DNA of 64,000 nt. Origin: Tunturiibacter empetritectus (GTDB taxonomy: Bacteria; Acidobacteriota; Terriglobia; Terriglobales; Acidobacteriaceae). Position numbers and translations under genes: made by a program. The notes beneath the pieces were generated by a model. It was not told the DNA's origin. It saw only the letters and a program-made list of their open reading frames with translations, and searched no databases. Below are positions 28,391 to 37,753 of this stretch, one piece after another; position 1 is the first letter of the stretch; every line of letters begins with the position of its first letter. The DNA is taken from assembly GCF_013410875.1 (NCBI RefSeq), contig NZ_JACCCU010000001.1:1-64000 (forward strand), in the 5' to 3' direction.

Positions 28391-29792
28391 ACGTTTGGAC
28401 GTGCATCCTTACGAAGAGGCGCGGGGCTTCCAACGCTTGCTCGACATGCCCGGTTACGACGTGGCTGCGCTTGTCCTGAAGTCGAACAAGAGTGCATCGC
28501 ACATCTACGCTCGTCTCTCCCTGTTGCAACTCATCCCCGACGTTGCCCAGGCATTCGTCGAAGAACGCATCACCGCCAGCCATGCCAACCTCATCGCCCG
28601 TCTGCCGCAAGAGCATCAAGCCGCTGCCTTCGAGCAGTGCTGGCGCAAGGACTGGAACGACAAAGAGCCGCATCTGCTACCAGCCAAACATGTAACCGCT
28701 TGGATCGAAACCAACCTCTATCTTGCCCTTGCCGATGCTCCGTTCGACCTCGAAGACATCGGTCTCAACCCCGCTGCCGGAGCTTGCGCGACCTGCCCCC
28801 GCCGCAGCGGATTCAACACATCACTCTTCGCCGACGTTCAGGGTGACCAGTGCCTAGACGGGCTCTGCTATCAAAGCAAAGTCGCAGCCTATATCGACCG
28901 GGAGCTTGCGACGCGTCCGCAACTCGTCCAGATCGAGACGACGTGGCGACCTGCCAAAGAACAACGCCCCGGCATTCTCCCCAAGCACTCCTACCGCGAA
29001 CTCGATACGCCCGACAATCCGGACGCCGAGCCGCCATGCCCCAACACCAAATCCGCACTGATCGTCTTTGGACGCCATGCCGGAAAGACCATCACCGTTT
29101 GCACCGATGACCACTGCCCGGTACATGACCCCGCCACCGTCGCCCGTCTCGCCAAGCAGGAAGCCGACAACCCGGCCCCTGTCATGGAGCCAGCAACCGA
29201 GGAGGAAACGGAAGAAGAGGCCGAACAGCGCGAAGCGGAATATGAGCAGCGCCGCACGGAGCATGAAGTCGAACAACAGCGCCGCGATGAGGAACGCAAA
29301 ACCGAGTACGAACGCCAGCAGAAAGAGTATGAGGCCGAACAGAAGCGCCGGGAGAAGTTGAGCAAAGCCCGCACCGCGACCTTCGAGCGCATCCTCGACA
29401 AGGCTCCGGCTATGTTCACCGCCGCGCAGCTTCGTATCTTTCTCCGCTTGCTCGTCCACATCGACCCCTACAGCTTCCTGGAGGAGGTGGCCAGCCACTT
29501 CGCTGGGAACGATGAAAACGCTCAGCAGACCGACGAGGAAATCGTACTCGCCGCACTCGACAACACCGCAGATGAGAAGCTAACCGGCTTCGCCCTGCGC
29601 CTCGCGCTCACCGATCACGTCGGCATTCCCATGGAAAACGAACCCGACCCACTCTCCGAGGCCGAGGCTGCATTTGCTCCACCGCAGCTGAAGGCTTCCA
29701 AACCGAAGAAGACCAGCAAATCCGAGGAGACGCCAATGACCGTCAAGGCTCCTCCGAAAAAGAGCGCCGTCAAGAAACAGAAAGTGGCTTAA
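28388..29792 (+). pseudogene. ParB/Spo0J-like protein lacking its N-terminal domain
   Basis: The frame reads RLDVHPYEEARGFQRLL and then the KorB/ParB helix-turn-helix region (DVAALVLKSNKSASHIYARLSLLQLIP... FVEERITASHANLIARL). It continues through a Cys-containing middle (CATCPRRSGFN... CLDGLCYQSK) and a long Glu/Arg/Gln coiled coil (about residues 270-350 of the remnant), and ends in a Lys-rich tail. The conserved N-terminal nuclease/CTPase domain of ParB is missing, and the join lies inside the pilin gene. ParB proteins of this type segregate plasmids or integrative elements. A deletion that removed the intervening transfer genes explains the structure. Its own start codon was lost; translation from an internal ATG/GTG is possible. 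Confidence 0.72.
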
Positions 29793-29799
29793 CAGCATC

Positions 29800-29853
29800 G
29801 GGGGCGGCAACGCCCCCTTGCTCTCTCAGCCCCGGATTCGTCCGGGGCTTTCT
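29800..29853 (+). terminator. Two consecutive hairpins after the parB remnant
   Basis: First stem GGGGGCG/CGCCCCC (29800-29817) has a GCAA tetraloop. The second, AGCCCCGGA/TCCGGGGCT (29828-29849), has a TTCG tetraloop and is followed by TTCT. Both loops belong to the exceptionally stable GNRA and UUCG classes. The second is a good intrinsic terminator for the parB transcript. Confidence 0.75.
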
Positions 29854-30171
29854 GCTGGAACGGCACCGGCGCTTCCGCGCCGCGCCGAGAGAACCCGCTT
29901 TGCTTTCTCTCGGACTCTCATCCCGCTTCCTCTCCGGCCTCCGCTCGCCGGCTGCGCGGCAGAAGACGTTCCGAGGCTGTTACGAAACTCGTCGCCTGGC
30001 CTCAAGGCAGACCACTACCGAAAAGCCAAGTTGTCGGCACCTTTTCGAATTGAAAATCGAAAGAAGAGAGGGCCCCGCATCCGGGACCGCCGTTAGCAGA
30101 ATGTTGTTCGGAGGCGGTATCCACTCCTCGGAACCTAGAACTACAGCAGCTTGGCGACAGGCCGTTCGTTC
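29854..30171. other. Intergenic stretch, nothing recognised
   Basis: About 320 bp between the parB terminator and the convergent sensor kinase gene. Base composition changes near 30000, from GC-rich plasmid-like sequence to more even sequence, which may mark a junction between two acquired segments. No gene is supported. Confidence 0.35.
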
Positions 30172-33100
30172 CTAAACAGGTGTTACAAACCCTATAAGCG
30201 AGCGAATACGATGCCAGTGAGACCGCAACTGTGAGCGCTGATAAACCAAGTTGGCTGGAACCTTCAACTCAAGTTCGCATCCAGAACCGGCTCGATTCCA
30301 GATGTTTAAGCGAGCGCCTATGTTCTCCGCTCTTTCATGCATACCCGAAAGACCCCAGTGTCCCTCTATTCCCCGCGAGCGCAATACCTGTTTGCTGAGA
30401 CCCCGCCCGTCGTCGCGGACTCTCATACGCAGACCGGTCTCTTCGAAATCGATATCGAGCTCGACAGTGGTGCCTTGGCTATGTGTGAAAGCGTTCACCA
30501 AAGCTTCTCTTCCGATGAAATAGACTTCGTCGCGGAGGACGGGAACGATGTCTCTTGATGTGCCAGCTACGGTCACCGTGAAGTGCAGTGGAGCGATATT
30601 AGTAAGTTCCTCACCGAGCGAAGCAAGGGCTTCCGGAAGAGGAACGATATTTTCAGCTTCATAGCGCAGGTTCCGTATGCGCTCTCGGCTCTGAGTCATG
30701 AGAACGTCTGCTCGGTCAAGCGCATCATTCAGTATCGGATGAGCCGGCTGTGCATCCGGAGTGAGCTTTGCCGCGACTTGAAACCGGAGTATCAGGCCAT
30801 GAAACCCTTGTAAGAGGGTATCGTGAAGCTCTCTCGCAATCCGTTCTCGTTCACGTATTCTTTCGGCGAGTCGAGACTGGATGGCTTCCGTTGCTTTGCG
30901 GACCCGTGTGACGATGAAGAGCCAGATTCCGATAAAAACGGCGGCGACAAACAGGGTGCGAAACCAGATCGTTTGGTAGAAGGCTGGCTTGACCACCAAT
31001 TCGAAAGAATCGCCCACCTCGTTCCACAAACCGTCGTTATTACTCGCGATGACATGAAAGCGAAAATTCCCTGGCGGGAGATTTTCGTAGAACGCTTGAC
31101 GACGGGTCCCTGCGGCGTGCCATTGCTGGTCTACTCCGTCCAATCGATAGCGAAAGTTAACACGCTGCGGGGCGACCAAGCTAAGGGCTGTATAGTCGAT
31201 CTCGATCTGGCGCGTAAGCGGTTTCAAGACCATGCGGGGCGCCAATGGAAAGGTTTTGTCATCCGCAATCACCTGCTCAACATGGACAGGTGGAGGTAGA
31301 GCGTTCAAAACCTTATCGTTTGGATCCACCATTTGAACTGACGATCCACTGATGAACCACAAGCGCCCATCGTTAGACAACGCAAGGTTTCCCCTAAATG
31401 AGCCAGAGCCGGTAATGAATCCATCGCTTTGATCCAACAACCCCACCCGCATTGTCTTTTGCTGGCCCATCGCAACCGCTTCCAGGTCCTTCTCAGCGAA
31501 ATGGAAGACTCCGCATTCCGCTGCGCCCCAGATAGAGCCCTTACGATCCCTGATGATCGAATAGATACGCCTACAAGGTAATCCGTTCTCCGCTGAGATC
31601 TTCCGCAACTGACCGTTTTTCGACAAAACGATTCCATCGTCATTAGCACCCCAAACTGACCCGTCCGAATTCGTTAGAATCCCGTTGAACGCTAATTGAT
31701 CTTTTGGAGCGCGATAATTCTGAACGTTCCCATTGATAATGCGGCTGATGTCACCACCCCTCATGCCGATCATGAGGCCGCCCGCTGCGTTTGCGGCAAG
31801 AATATCGGTGAAGCTTGGTGCGTCGCCAATTTTGTAAGTTTTCATTAGGTGGTCTTTGGCGATACTAGTCACTAGTGTTTCCGGCCCGGCCTTCAAAAGC
31901 CACATGTTGCCACCAACGTCCTCGACAATCTGCACTATCGAGCCAAGTGAATTGTCATCACCGTTCTGAACCAGGGAGAACCGGCCGTTCCTGTACGTGT
32001 AGAGGGACCTGTCAATGCCAAGCCAGAGAAGGCCAGTCTCATCCTCATGAAGGGAGATGACCTGGGCGCCAGGAAACCCCTCTTGCCGCCCAATCCGGGT
32101 GACTTGTCCACCGTCAATTCGGCTCAGTCCACCGACCTCGCCGACCCACACAGCCCCGTCACGTGAAGCGGCCACAGAGGTTGGGGTATCCGAGATCAAG
32201 CCTTCACCGGAAGAAAATTGGGTGACGCGGCTGCTACGAAACCTGTCGACGCCTTTGGCCGTGGTGATCCATATGTTGCCTTCGCGATCCTCGTCAATTT
32301 CGTCAACCTCGTTAGCGGAGAGGCCCCCTGTCGTGTCGAAATGATCCGAGTGACCGTTGTAAACGTGGAATAGTCCTTGGCTCAGAGTTCCTATCCACAG
32401 CGCTCCGTCGCGGTCGTAGTGCAGTGCGGAAACATCCAGGGTCTCAGGATCGATACCTTGCAGTGGGAACGAACTCCATTTGCCGCTTATCAGTTGTAAT
32501 AGACCAAGGCCCTTGCCCCGAATGCTCATCCCGACGATCAGGTGATCGGCGCCGGCGGCTTCGATGGCCCCAATGACTCGGACCCCCGTGTCAGTTTTCA
32601 ACGAATCGGGTCGAAACGTGGCATTCTGACCATGACTGACCCTCATAATTTCGGGTCCCGCCACCCAAACATTGCCTGCTTGGTCTAAGGTCAGTGCGAA
32701 GGCGAGGGGAAAAAGTTTGGCGACGTCCTTCTCCTCTACTTTGACCGAGTCGCCGTTAATGGAACACAACGGGCTGCGCTTGTTTGCAACATGAATCCTT
32801 GTAACCCATATCCTTCCGTCGGAAGCCTCTCGAATGGCCGTTATAAGACCTGAACATTCAGGAAACTCCTGGAAATAGCCGCTTTTCCACCGAGCGAGCC
32901 CTGAACGAGTCCCAATCCATAAGCTCCCGTCACTCGACCCCAGCAATGACTTGACATTGGAGTCAAAGTGAACGCCGACAGGAGGCTTCCAATCGACAAA
33001 TCGTACCCCATCGAAGCGCTGTAAGCCGCCTGATGTGCCTATCCATAGATAGCCATCTGTCGTCTGTGTGATGGCGGTTGGAATTCCTAGCAACGTTGCC

Positions 33101-33261
33101 TCAGATAACCGCCACGCAGTGTGGATGTATTGCGAAACACGCTTTTCAGGGGCCAAAGCGTCGGCGTTCTCACAAAAGGCCATGAGTGCGACCCCAGCGA
33201 CCGCCAAGATTGCCGCCACAGCCCGGCACACTCTTTGAAAAAAGCCCTGACCACTTTTCAT
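30172..33261 (-). CDS. Two-component propeller sensor histidine kinase
   Basis: A 1029-residue membrane sensor. A signal/anchor segment (about 1-35) is followed by many Reg_prop propeller repeats (DGYLWIGTSGGLQRFDG, DGALWIGTLSQGLFHV, EGNIWITTAKGVDRF and others). These build two periplasmic beta-propellers to about residue 690. Then come a Y_Y_Y domain, one transmembrane helix near 770-790, a HisKA_3 segment ARELHDTLLQGFHG (His about 813) and an HATPase (RDDGRGL... GHWGLSGMHERAENIGA). The kinase type pairs with NarL regulators, and the response regulator gene on the same strand, 554 bp upstream, fits. The start at 33261 follows GGAAGG. The ligand is unknown. Confidence 0.9.
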   Translation of the reverse strand: MKSGQGFFQRVCRAVAAILAVAGVALMAFCENADALAPEKRVSQYIHTAWRLSEATLLGIPTAITQTTDGYLWIGTSGGLQRFDGVRFVDWKPPVGVHFDSNVKSLLGSSDGSLWIGTRSGLARWKSGYFQEFPECSGLITAIREASDGRIWVTRIHVANKRSPLCSINGDSVKVEEKDVAKLFPLAFALTLDQAGNVWVAGPEIMRVSHGQNATFRPDSLKTDTGVRVIGAIEAAGADHLIVGMSIRGKGLGLLQLISGKWSSFPLQGIDPETLDVSALHYDRDGALWIGTLSQGLFHVYNGHSDHFDTTGGLSANEVDEIDEDREGNIWITTAKGVDRFRSSRVTQFSSGEGLISDTPTSVAASRDGAVWVGEVGGLSRIDGGQVTRIGRQEGFPGAQVISLHEDETGLLWLGIDRSLYTYRNGRFSLVQNGDDNSLGSIVQIVEDVGGNMWLLKAGPETLVTSIAKDHLMKTYKIGDAPSFTDILAANAAGGLMIGMRGGDISRIINGNVQNYRAPKDQLAFNGILTNSDGSVWGANDDGIVLSKNGQLRKISAENGLPCRRIYSIIRDRKGSIWGAAECGVFHFAEKDLEAVAMGQQKTMRVGLLDQSDGFITGSGSFRGNLALSNDGRLWFISGSSVQMVDPNDKVLNALPPPVHVEQVIADDKTFPLAPRMVLKPLTRQIEIDYTALSLVAPQRVNFRYRLDGVDQQWHAAGTRRQAFYENLPPGNFRFHVIASNNDGLWNEVGDSFELVVKPAFYQTIWFRTLFVAAVFIGIWLFIVTRVRKATEAIQSRLAERIRERERIARELHDTLLQGFHGLILRFQVAAKLTPDAQPAHPILNDALDRADVLMTQSRERIRNLRYEAENIVPLPEALASLGEELTNIAPLHFTVTVAGTSRDIVPVLRDEVYFIGREALVNAFTHSQGTTVELDIDFEETGLRMRVRDDGRGLSKQVLRSRGIEGHWGLSGMHERAENIGARLNIWNRAGSGCELELKVPANLVYQRSQLRSHWHRIRSLIGFVTPV

Positions 33262-33815
33262 AGTGCCTTCCAAATATGAAGCGTCTACGGTCATCATAGA
33301 CCTGATCGGAAGGGGTGAGATAAAAATTTGCATTTTGTCATTCCCGGAGGTCGCCATAACGACGCGCAGACGTCAAATGAGCGGCCGCCAGCAGAGTGCG
33401 CCTGGAAACAAAGAGGCTGATAGAGTTCAGGCGAAAGGCGACCATCGCGGTCTGATGAATCTCATATGCGCCCTGGCAAGATGCCGGAGAAGATCCCATT
33501 CCAGAGAACGGGGATACTGGTCTCGGGGCAGAAAGCAAGCAACAATGATGCAACTCCACAGAGCACCTGTGAGCGGGCTGAGAGACGGACCGTCAGCCGT
33601 CAGAATGCCCGCAGAGTACATAGGTGAGGGTTAGCGCATTGGCCTGATAGTGTCGTGAGAAAGCCTGCCAAGCGGTCTTTGCAATTCGAACGACGGCTAC
33701 ATCCCTCGAGATGTAACTCCAGAACCCTCTCCTTTCGGCGGTGGGGAGTTCGTCGGCTAAATGAACTCAGACCGGCATGCCGCTCCCGGTCCCCCTCACG
33801 TAAAAGCGACCGGTA
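33262..33815. other. Intergenic stretch between kinase and regulator genes
   Basis: About 550 bp on the kinase side of the response regulator. A weak relative of the island palindrome (CTTCC-N5-TGAAG, 33267-33281) overlaps the kinase's ribosome site. Short frames exist but none has a recognisable product. The size suggests separate promoters for the kinase and its regulator. Confidence 0.35.
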
Positions 33816-34457
33816 CTATTTGTCGAGAAAGCCGCGATTCAGTCCGATCGTCACAGCATGAGTTCTATCATTGGCTTGAAGTTTCGAGAGAATGCTGCGC
33901 ATGTGGCCCTTGACTGTTTCTTCGGTAATGCCGAGACCAACCCCTATTCGCTTATTCGAGCTTCCTGCAGCAGCGTGCCGGAGTACCTCGATCTCTCGCG
34001 GGGACAAAGCGTCGGAGGAGGCGTGGTCCGCAAGTGCGGCGGACACTTCATAAGCGATTCGGCGTTGGCCGGCATGAACTCGACGTATCGTTTCCGCCAG
34101 TTCTGTTCGCATTGTTCCCTTTAGAAGATATCCAGCGGCTCCAGCCTTCAGCGCACGAGATGCTTGAACATCACCCACATAGGTCGTGATAACAATGACC
34201 TTCGCTGTGGGGCACCTGTTACGAATTGCTATCAGCGCGTCGAGACCGCTCATCTTTGGCATTTGCAAGTCCATCAGCGTTACGTCAGGCTGATGAAGAA
34301 GGAACAGGTCGACTGCCTCTTGACCATTGGTTGCCTCGGCCACGATGACCATATCGGATTCTGCTTCGACGGAGAACTTTATGCCATCACGGACAAGGGC
34401 GTGATCATCCGCCGTCAAAACTGTAATGGGCTTGGGATCTGCTTCTTGAGTGGGCAT
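33816..34457 (-). CDS. NarL/FixJ-type response regulator
   Basis: A 213-residue regulator. The receiver domain (10-125) has TADDHALVRDG, phospho-acceptor Asp63 (VTLMDLQMPKMSG), Thr at VIVITTYV and Lys at GYLLKGT. The C-terminal LuxR helix-turn-helix (about 148-205) reads LSPREIEVLRHAAAGSSNKRIGVGLGITEETVKGHMRSILSKL. All switch residues are intact. It is probably phosphorylated by the adjacent propeller kinase, since this kinase class uses NarL-type partners. Targets are not evident. Confidence 0.93.
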   Translation of the reverse strand: MPTQEADPKPITVLTADDHALVRDGIKFSVEAESDMVIVAEATNGQEAVDLFLLHQPDVTLMDLQMPKMSGLDALIAIRNRCPTAKVIVITTYVGDVQASRALKAGAAGYLLKGTMRTELAETIRRVHAGQRRIAYEVSAALADHASSDALSPREIEVLRHAAAGSSNKRIGVGLGITEETVKGHMRSILSKLQANDRTHAVTIGLNRGFLDK

Positions 34458-34592
34458 GTGTACCTCTCTTTCAGGAGTCGGGCGACGCGTTGAGTTTACG
34501 CCTCTTGACGATCCACGACCTCCCTCGAAAGGACTAATCGTTCTGCCCTCTTGAGCCTTTGCTTGCTCTCAGCAGGTCTCTAACCTTAGAGT

Positions 34593-34952
34593 GTGCAACG
34601 ATTATTCACCACGTTCCCAGACGGAAAGCCTGGTGTGGCTCTCCTCATTTTGCGACTGTCCCTGTCGGCATTTCTGCTGATTCGGTCACCTGAGTGTTGT
34701 CCCGCGGTTCTCTTCCATTTGACATCAATAGCTGTTGCGACTCTATTGGCACTCGGGCTCCTGACACCTTACGTCGCGATCTTCGGGGCTGTTGCCGGAG
34801 GAACGTGTGTGGTCATAGACGCGGTTCAACTTGAGGCGGACCTATGGCTGGTGTTCGCGATGCTGTTCGCAGTCGCTTTGCTCGGTGCCGGCGCATTCTC
34901 GCTAGACGCCATCATCTATGGTCGACGACGCGTAGTGCTGCCCCCCAAGTGA
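34593..34952 (+). CDS. Small membrane protein, DoxX-like
   Basis: A 119-residue protein with three to four hydrophobic helices (about 14-32, 40-62, 64-80 and 84-104), starting at a GTG (34593, or 34591 in another register). The layout, with GVALLILRLSLSAFLL near the start, resembles small DoxX-like membrane proteins, a family whose members are linked with redox and thiol stress. The resemblance is weak. It diverges from the response regulator gene across 135 bp. Confidence 0.5.
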   Translation: MQRLFTTFPDGKPGVALLILRLSLSAFLLIRSPECCPAVLFHLTSIAVATLLALGLLTPYVAIFGAVAGGTCVVIDAVQLEADLWLVFAMLFAVALLGAGAFSLDAIIYGRRRVVLPPK

Positions 34953-35448
34953 TGCGTTTCGACCAGCACGACAAAGGGTCTCTCCCGACATGAAGGTTTG
35001 AAGCCGGCAAAGTTCCTGTTGCGAAGTCGAGCTCGTAGGCTCGGGCGCGGTCGCTTACCCGTTGAGTCGGCGACGCAAACCGGTTACGGCTCTGTAGAAG
35101 TGAGCATCGTCGCTTCGACTTCCCATTTCTGGGGCCTCCGAAGAAACGGACCTCTAGTAGGCAGCGAATAACCCCTTCGAAAGGGGTATGCGAAAAGGTC
35201 CTTAAGGAGTTTTCAGTTTTTGGCTTCGCGAACTATCTTTCAATTATTCCGCATGCTGCGGGAGAGGGCGTACACCGAAAGCGCTCCCCTAGAGGAGGGT
35301 GAGCGGCGTCGGGAGATCCACGCCCATTCTATGGTCTGTTGAGCAAAGTTCATGAAAAATCTAAATTTGCACCGCAACCTTTCCGTCAGCCGCACATCAA
35401 CTGGAGTGTCTTCATTTTCTGAAGTGACAACACTGGAGGAACACTAAC
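34953..35448. other. Intergenic stretch upstream of the first isochorismatase-like gene
   Basis: About 500 bp with no supported gene. The last 40 bp hold the island palindrome (35410-35424) and ribosome site GGAGG (35435-35439). The rest shows no clear repeat, RNA or mobile sequence. Confidence 0.4.
35410..35424. promoter_or_regulatory. Island palindrome site 1: CTTCA-TTTTC-TGAAG
   Basis: Five-base arms with a 5-bp spacer, flanked by GT and TGAC, 25 bp before the isochorismatase-like start. The same spacing and arms recur at 42687, 43374, 49483 and 59887. No clear -35 box is seen here, unlike three of the others. Confidence 0.65.
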
Positions 35449-36075
35449 ATGTCTTTCTATGAAAAAGAATCAACCGCACTGCTGATTGTCGATCCGTACA
35501 ACGACTTCATGTCCGACGGCGGAAAGCTCTACGACATCACCAAACCCCAAGCTGACTCGGTAGGTTTCTACGAGAATATGCGCAAACTGATCCCTGTGGT
35601 TCGTGCTGCCGGTATCAAAGTATTCATCGTTCCGCACCACCGGACCCGGCCTACAGACTTCGACGATTGGGCAGCAATCAACCCCACTCAAGGTGAAACC
35701 AAGCGCAAGGAATGCTTTCAGGATGGCGCGTGGGGAGGAGAGTTTCACCCGGAGTTCGGCCCTCAGCCAGGTGACGTAGTTGCGTTGGAGCACTGGGCGC
35801 AGAACGGCTTTGCCAACACGGATCTCGATGCGCAGCTGAAGCAGCACGGCATGAAGAAGCTGATCTTCGTTGGTTTCATTGCAAATTCCTGCGTCGAAGC
35901 CAGCGCTCGCATGGGCATGGAGCTGGGGTATCACGTCACCCTCATCAAGGATGCGACGGCCGCCTTCAATCCAGAGGGTATGGTCGCTGCCCGCGTAAAT
36001 GCAAAACTCTTCGCGCACAGCGAACTGACGACGGCAGAATTTCTCGATGGGTTGAAGGCCACTGCGAAAGCATAA
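35449..36075 (+). CDS. Isochorismatase-family cysteine hydrolase (first copy)
   Basis: A 208-residue cytosolic hydrolase. Catalytic Asp15 lies in LLIVDPYNDF and nucleophile Cys148 in FIANSCVEASAR. The family Lys position before GFANTDLD is His115 (EHWAQNGF) in this protein, and the second copy in the island also has His. The family cleaves C-N, C-O or thio bonds in small molecules; the substrate cannot be stated. Ribosome site GGAGG and island palindrome 1 are immediately upstream. An alpha/beta hydrolase follows 128 bp downstream, with SRPBCC-like and dps genes beyond, all on the same strand. Confidence 0.85.
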   Translation: MSFYEKESTALLIVDPYNDFMSDGGKLYDITKPQADSVGFYENMRKLIPVVRAAGIKVFIVPHHRTRPTDFDDWAAINPTQGETKRKECFQDGAWGGEFHPEFGPQPGDVVALEHWAQNGFANTDLDAQLKQHGMKKLIFVGFIANSCVEASARMGMELGYHVTLIKDATAAFNPEGMVAARVNAKLFAHSELTTAEFLDGLKATAKA

Positions 36076-36203
36076 CCGGGTGGGTCGGTATGGTCGCCCA
36101 CATCGACCCGCCCTTCACCATCGAGAGTCAACCTCAATTCGTTTCAGACGTGCCCACTTGCAGGTGTCGAGCCCTGGAACTTCTAACTGAAAGGAACCGA
36201 ACA

Positions 36204-36992
36204 ATGTCTATTTCTCGCAATCTTCAGAGTGCCGTTCTCGCAGCCGGTTTGGCTGCGTCGACGGCGGGATCTTCCGCGGTGGCTCAGACCTCAGCGCCTG
36301 AGCCAGTGAAAAACGTCGTGCTCGTCCATGGAGCATGGGTAGACGGCTCAAGCTGGTCGAAGGTCATTCCGCTCCTTGAAGCAAAGGGCCTGCATGTTGT
36401 CTCGGTGCAGATTCCTCTCACCTCGCTGGCGGACGATGTCGCTGCCACCAATCGCGCTCTCGCCCTGATCGATGCACCAGTCATTCTTGTTGGACATTCT
36501 TATGGCGGCGTCGTGATCACGCAAGCTGGCAGCGATCCCAAGGTCAAGGGTCTCGTTTACATTGCCGCGTTCGCTCCTGATGCCGGTGAATCTGTCTTCT
36601 CTCTCGCGAAGTCGTCTCCGGTACAACCGCCGGCACTGGCGCAGATCGTTCCTGATAGCACCGGATTCACAAAGATCTCGAAGCAGGGGATCGATGAAGA
36701 CTTCGCTGAGGAGCTTTCCACCACCGATAAGGCCGTTCTCTTCGCGACGCAAGTGCCGGCTTCGGCACCCAACGCTCTCGGCGCGCCTGTGACCGAAGTG
36801 GCTTGGAAGGCAAAGCCCTCTTGGACGCTGATCACCTTGAATGATCGCGTTCTGCCGTTCCAGGCTCAGCAGGCCATGGCTCAGCGAAGCGGAGCTCATG
36901 TAACCTCAGTCGGCTCGTCGCACCTTGTCATACTCGCTCATCCAAAGGACGTCGCCGAAGTCATCGAGCGGGCTGCGAACGGGACGAAGTAA
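36204..36992 (+). CDS. Secreted alpha/beta hydrolase, salicylate-esterase-like (SABP2-like)
   Basis: A 262-residue hydrolase with signal peptide (1-28, ending AVAQ). VLVHGAWVDGSSW gives the oxyanion loop, VGHSYGGVVI holds the nucleophile Ser, and SSHLVILAHP carries the His. Short cap-domain proteins of this pattern resemble plant methyl-salicylate esterases and bacterial relatives often annotated only as alpha/beta hydrolase. It should act in the periplasm. The start is set by AAGGA eight bases upstream. It lies between isochorismatase-like and SRPBCC-like genes and may be on the same transcript. Confidence 0.8.
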   Translation: MSISRNLQSAVLAAGLAASTAGSSAVAQTSAPEPVKNVVLVHGAWVDGSSWSKVIPLLEAKGLHVVSVQIPLTSLADDVAATNRALALIDAPVILVGHSYGGVVITQAGSDPKVKGLVYIAAFAPDAGESVFSLAKSSPVQPPALAQIVPDSTGFTKISKQGIDEDFAEELSTTDKAVLFATQVPASAPNALGAPVTEVAWKAKPSWTLITLNDRVLPFQAQQAMAQRSGAHVTSVGSSHLVILAHPKDVAEVIERAANGTK

Positions 36993-37090
36993 CACTATCG
37001 AGCCGTTCTCTCGCGTAGGGCACAAAACGACGATTGTTCCGCCCCCTACGTAAACTGTGCTTCTTCAACAAGCCTCATCAGGAGAATATT

Positions 37091-37630
37091 GTGTCCGAAA
37101 CAATCATCACTGAATCAACCTCTACTGCCATCATCAATGCGCCAATCGAGTTCGTGGACATCGCCGATTGGGTCTTCACTCTTCCGGACGCAGAATATCA
37201 GCGTTGTTCGCCGGCGCACATCGCTGCCGGTTTTACCACCAGCGACGATGGCCGCCGGATGTCCTTGAACGTTGAGACGATCGGAGGAAATCTGATGGTG
37301 CAGCATTACGTCGAAGACATCGGTGAGCCTCACCACGTTCGCCTACTCTCAACATCCGACGTGATCGGGCCCGGCGGTCGCACCAAGTCGGGTGTCGTCT
37401 GGGAGCTAAGCGTTAAGGCCGTTGATGCGACCAAGTGCGAGCTTACCAACCACGTCATTGGCAAAACGACGCCTGAGTACTGGGATCATCTCGGCAAGAG
37501 CGGTATTCCGTTCGAAGTAGCCAAGAAGGCGCAGGATGTCTCGTCTTCTGCTCACAACGCCCAAGAAACGCCGGAGTTTGCAAAAAGCATGGAGAAGGCG
37601 GCTTTGAAAAGGAAGACCGCCGCCAAGTAG
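37091..37630 (+). CDS. SRPBCC-like protein of unknown function
   Basis: A 179-residue soluble protein beginning at GTG with GGAG ten bases upstream. The order of strands (STAIINAPIEFVDIADWVF... MSLNVETIGGNLMVQHYV... VVWELSVKAVDATKCELTNHVI) and a C-terminal long helix fit a START/SRPBCC helix-grip fold, which binds small hydrophobic ligands. Motif support is modest and no specific subfamily is recognised. It lies in a run of stress genes on the plus strand and precedes dps. Confidence 0.5.
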   Translation: MSETIITESTSTAIINAPIEFVDIADWVFTLPDAEYQRCSPAHIAAGFTTSDDGRRMSLNVETIGGNLMVQHYVEDIGEPHHVRLLSTSDVIGPGGRTKSGVVWELSVKAVDATKCELTNHVIGKTTPEYWDHLGKSGIPFEVAKKAQDVSSSAHNAQETPEFAKSMEKAALKRKTAAK

Positions 37631-37637
37631 TCAAGAG

Positions 37638-37676
37638 CCGCCTGGGGTTTGATCTGTCAGATCCAATTCCAGGCGG
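37638..37676 (+). other. Nested hairpins between the SRPBCC-like gene and dps
   Basis: An outer stem CCGCCTGG/CCAGGCGG (37638-37645 and 37669-37676) encloses an inner stem GATCTG/CAGATC (37651-37663). No T-run follows, so it is more likely an RNA processing or leader element of the dps message than a terminator. Confidence 0.5.
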
Positions 37677-37753
37677 ACGCTACGACACAGTATCAATCTG
37701 CAACGGACCCGCAAGAACTCTTAAGTCCAGACATCCTGCATGAAAGAAGAGAA

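Noticed and set aside
28013..28846. Reading the pilin frame as a 277-residue intact protein
   Set aside because: After about residue 125 the composition becomes Arg/His/Pro-rich shadow sequence of the ParB frame; the junction is a deletion scar and not a natural fusion.
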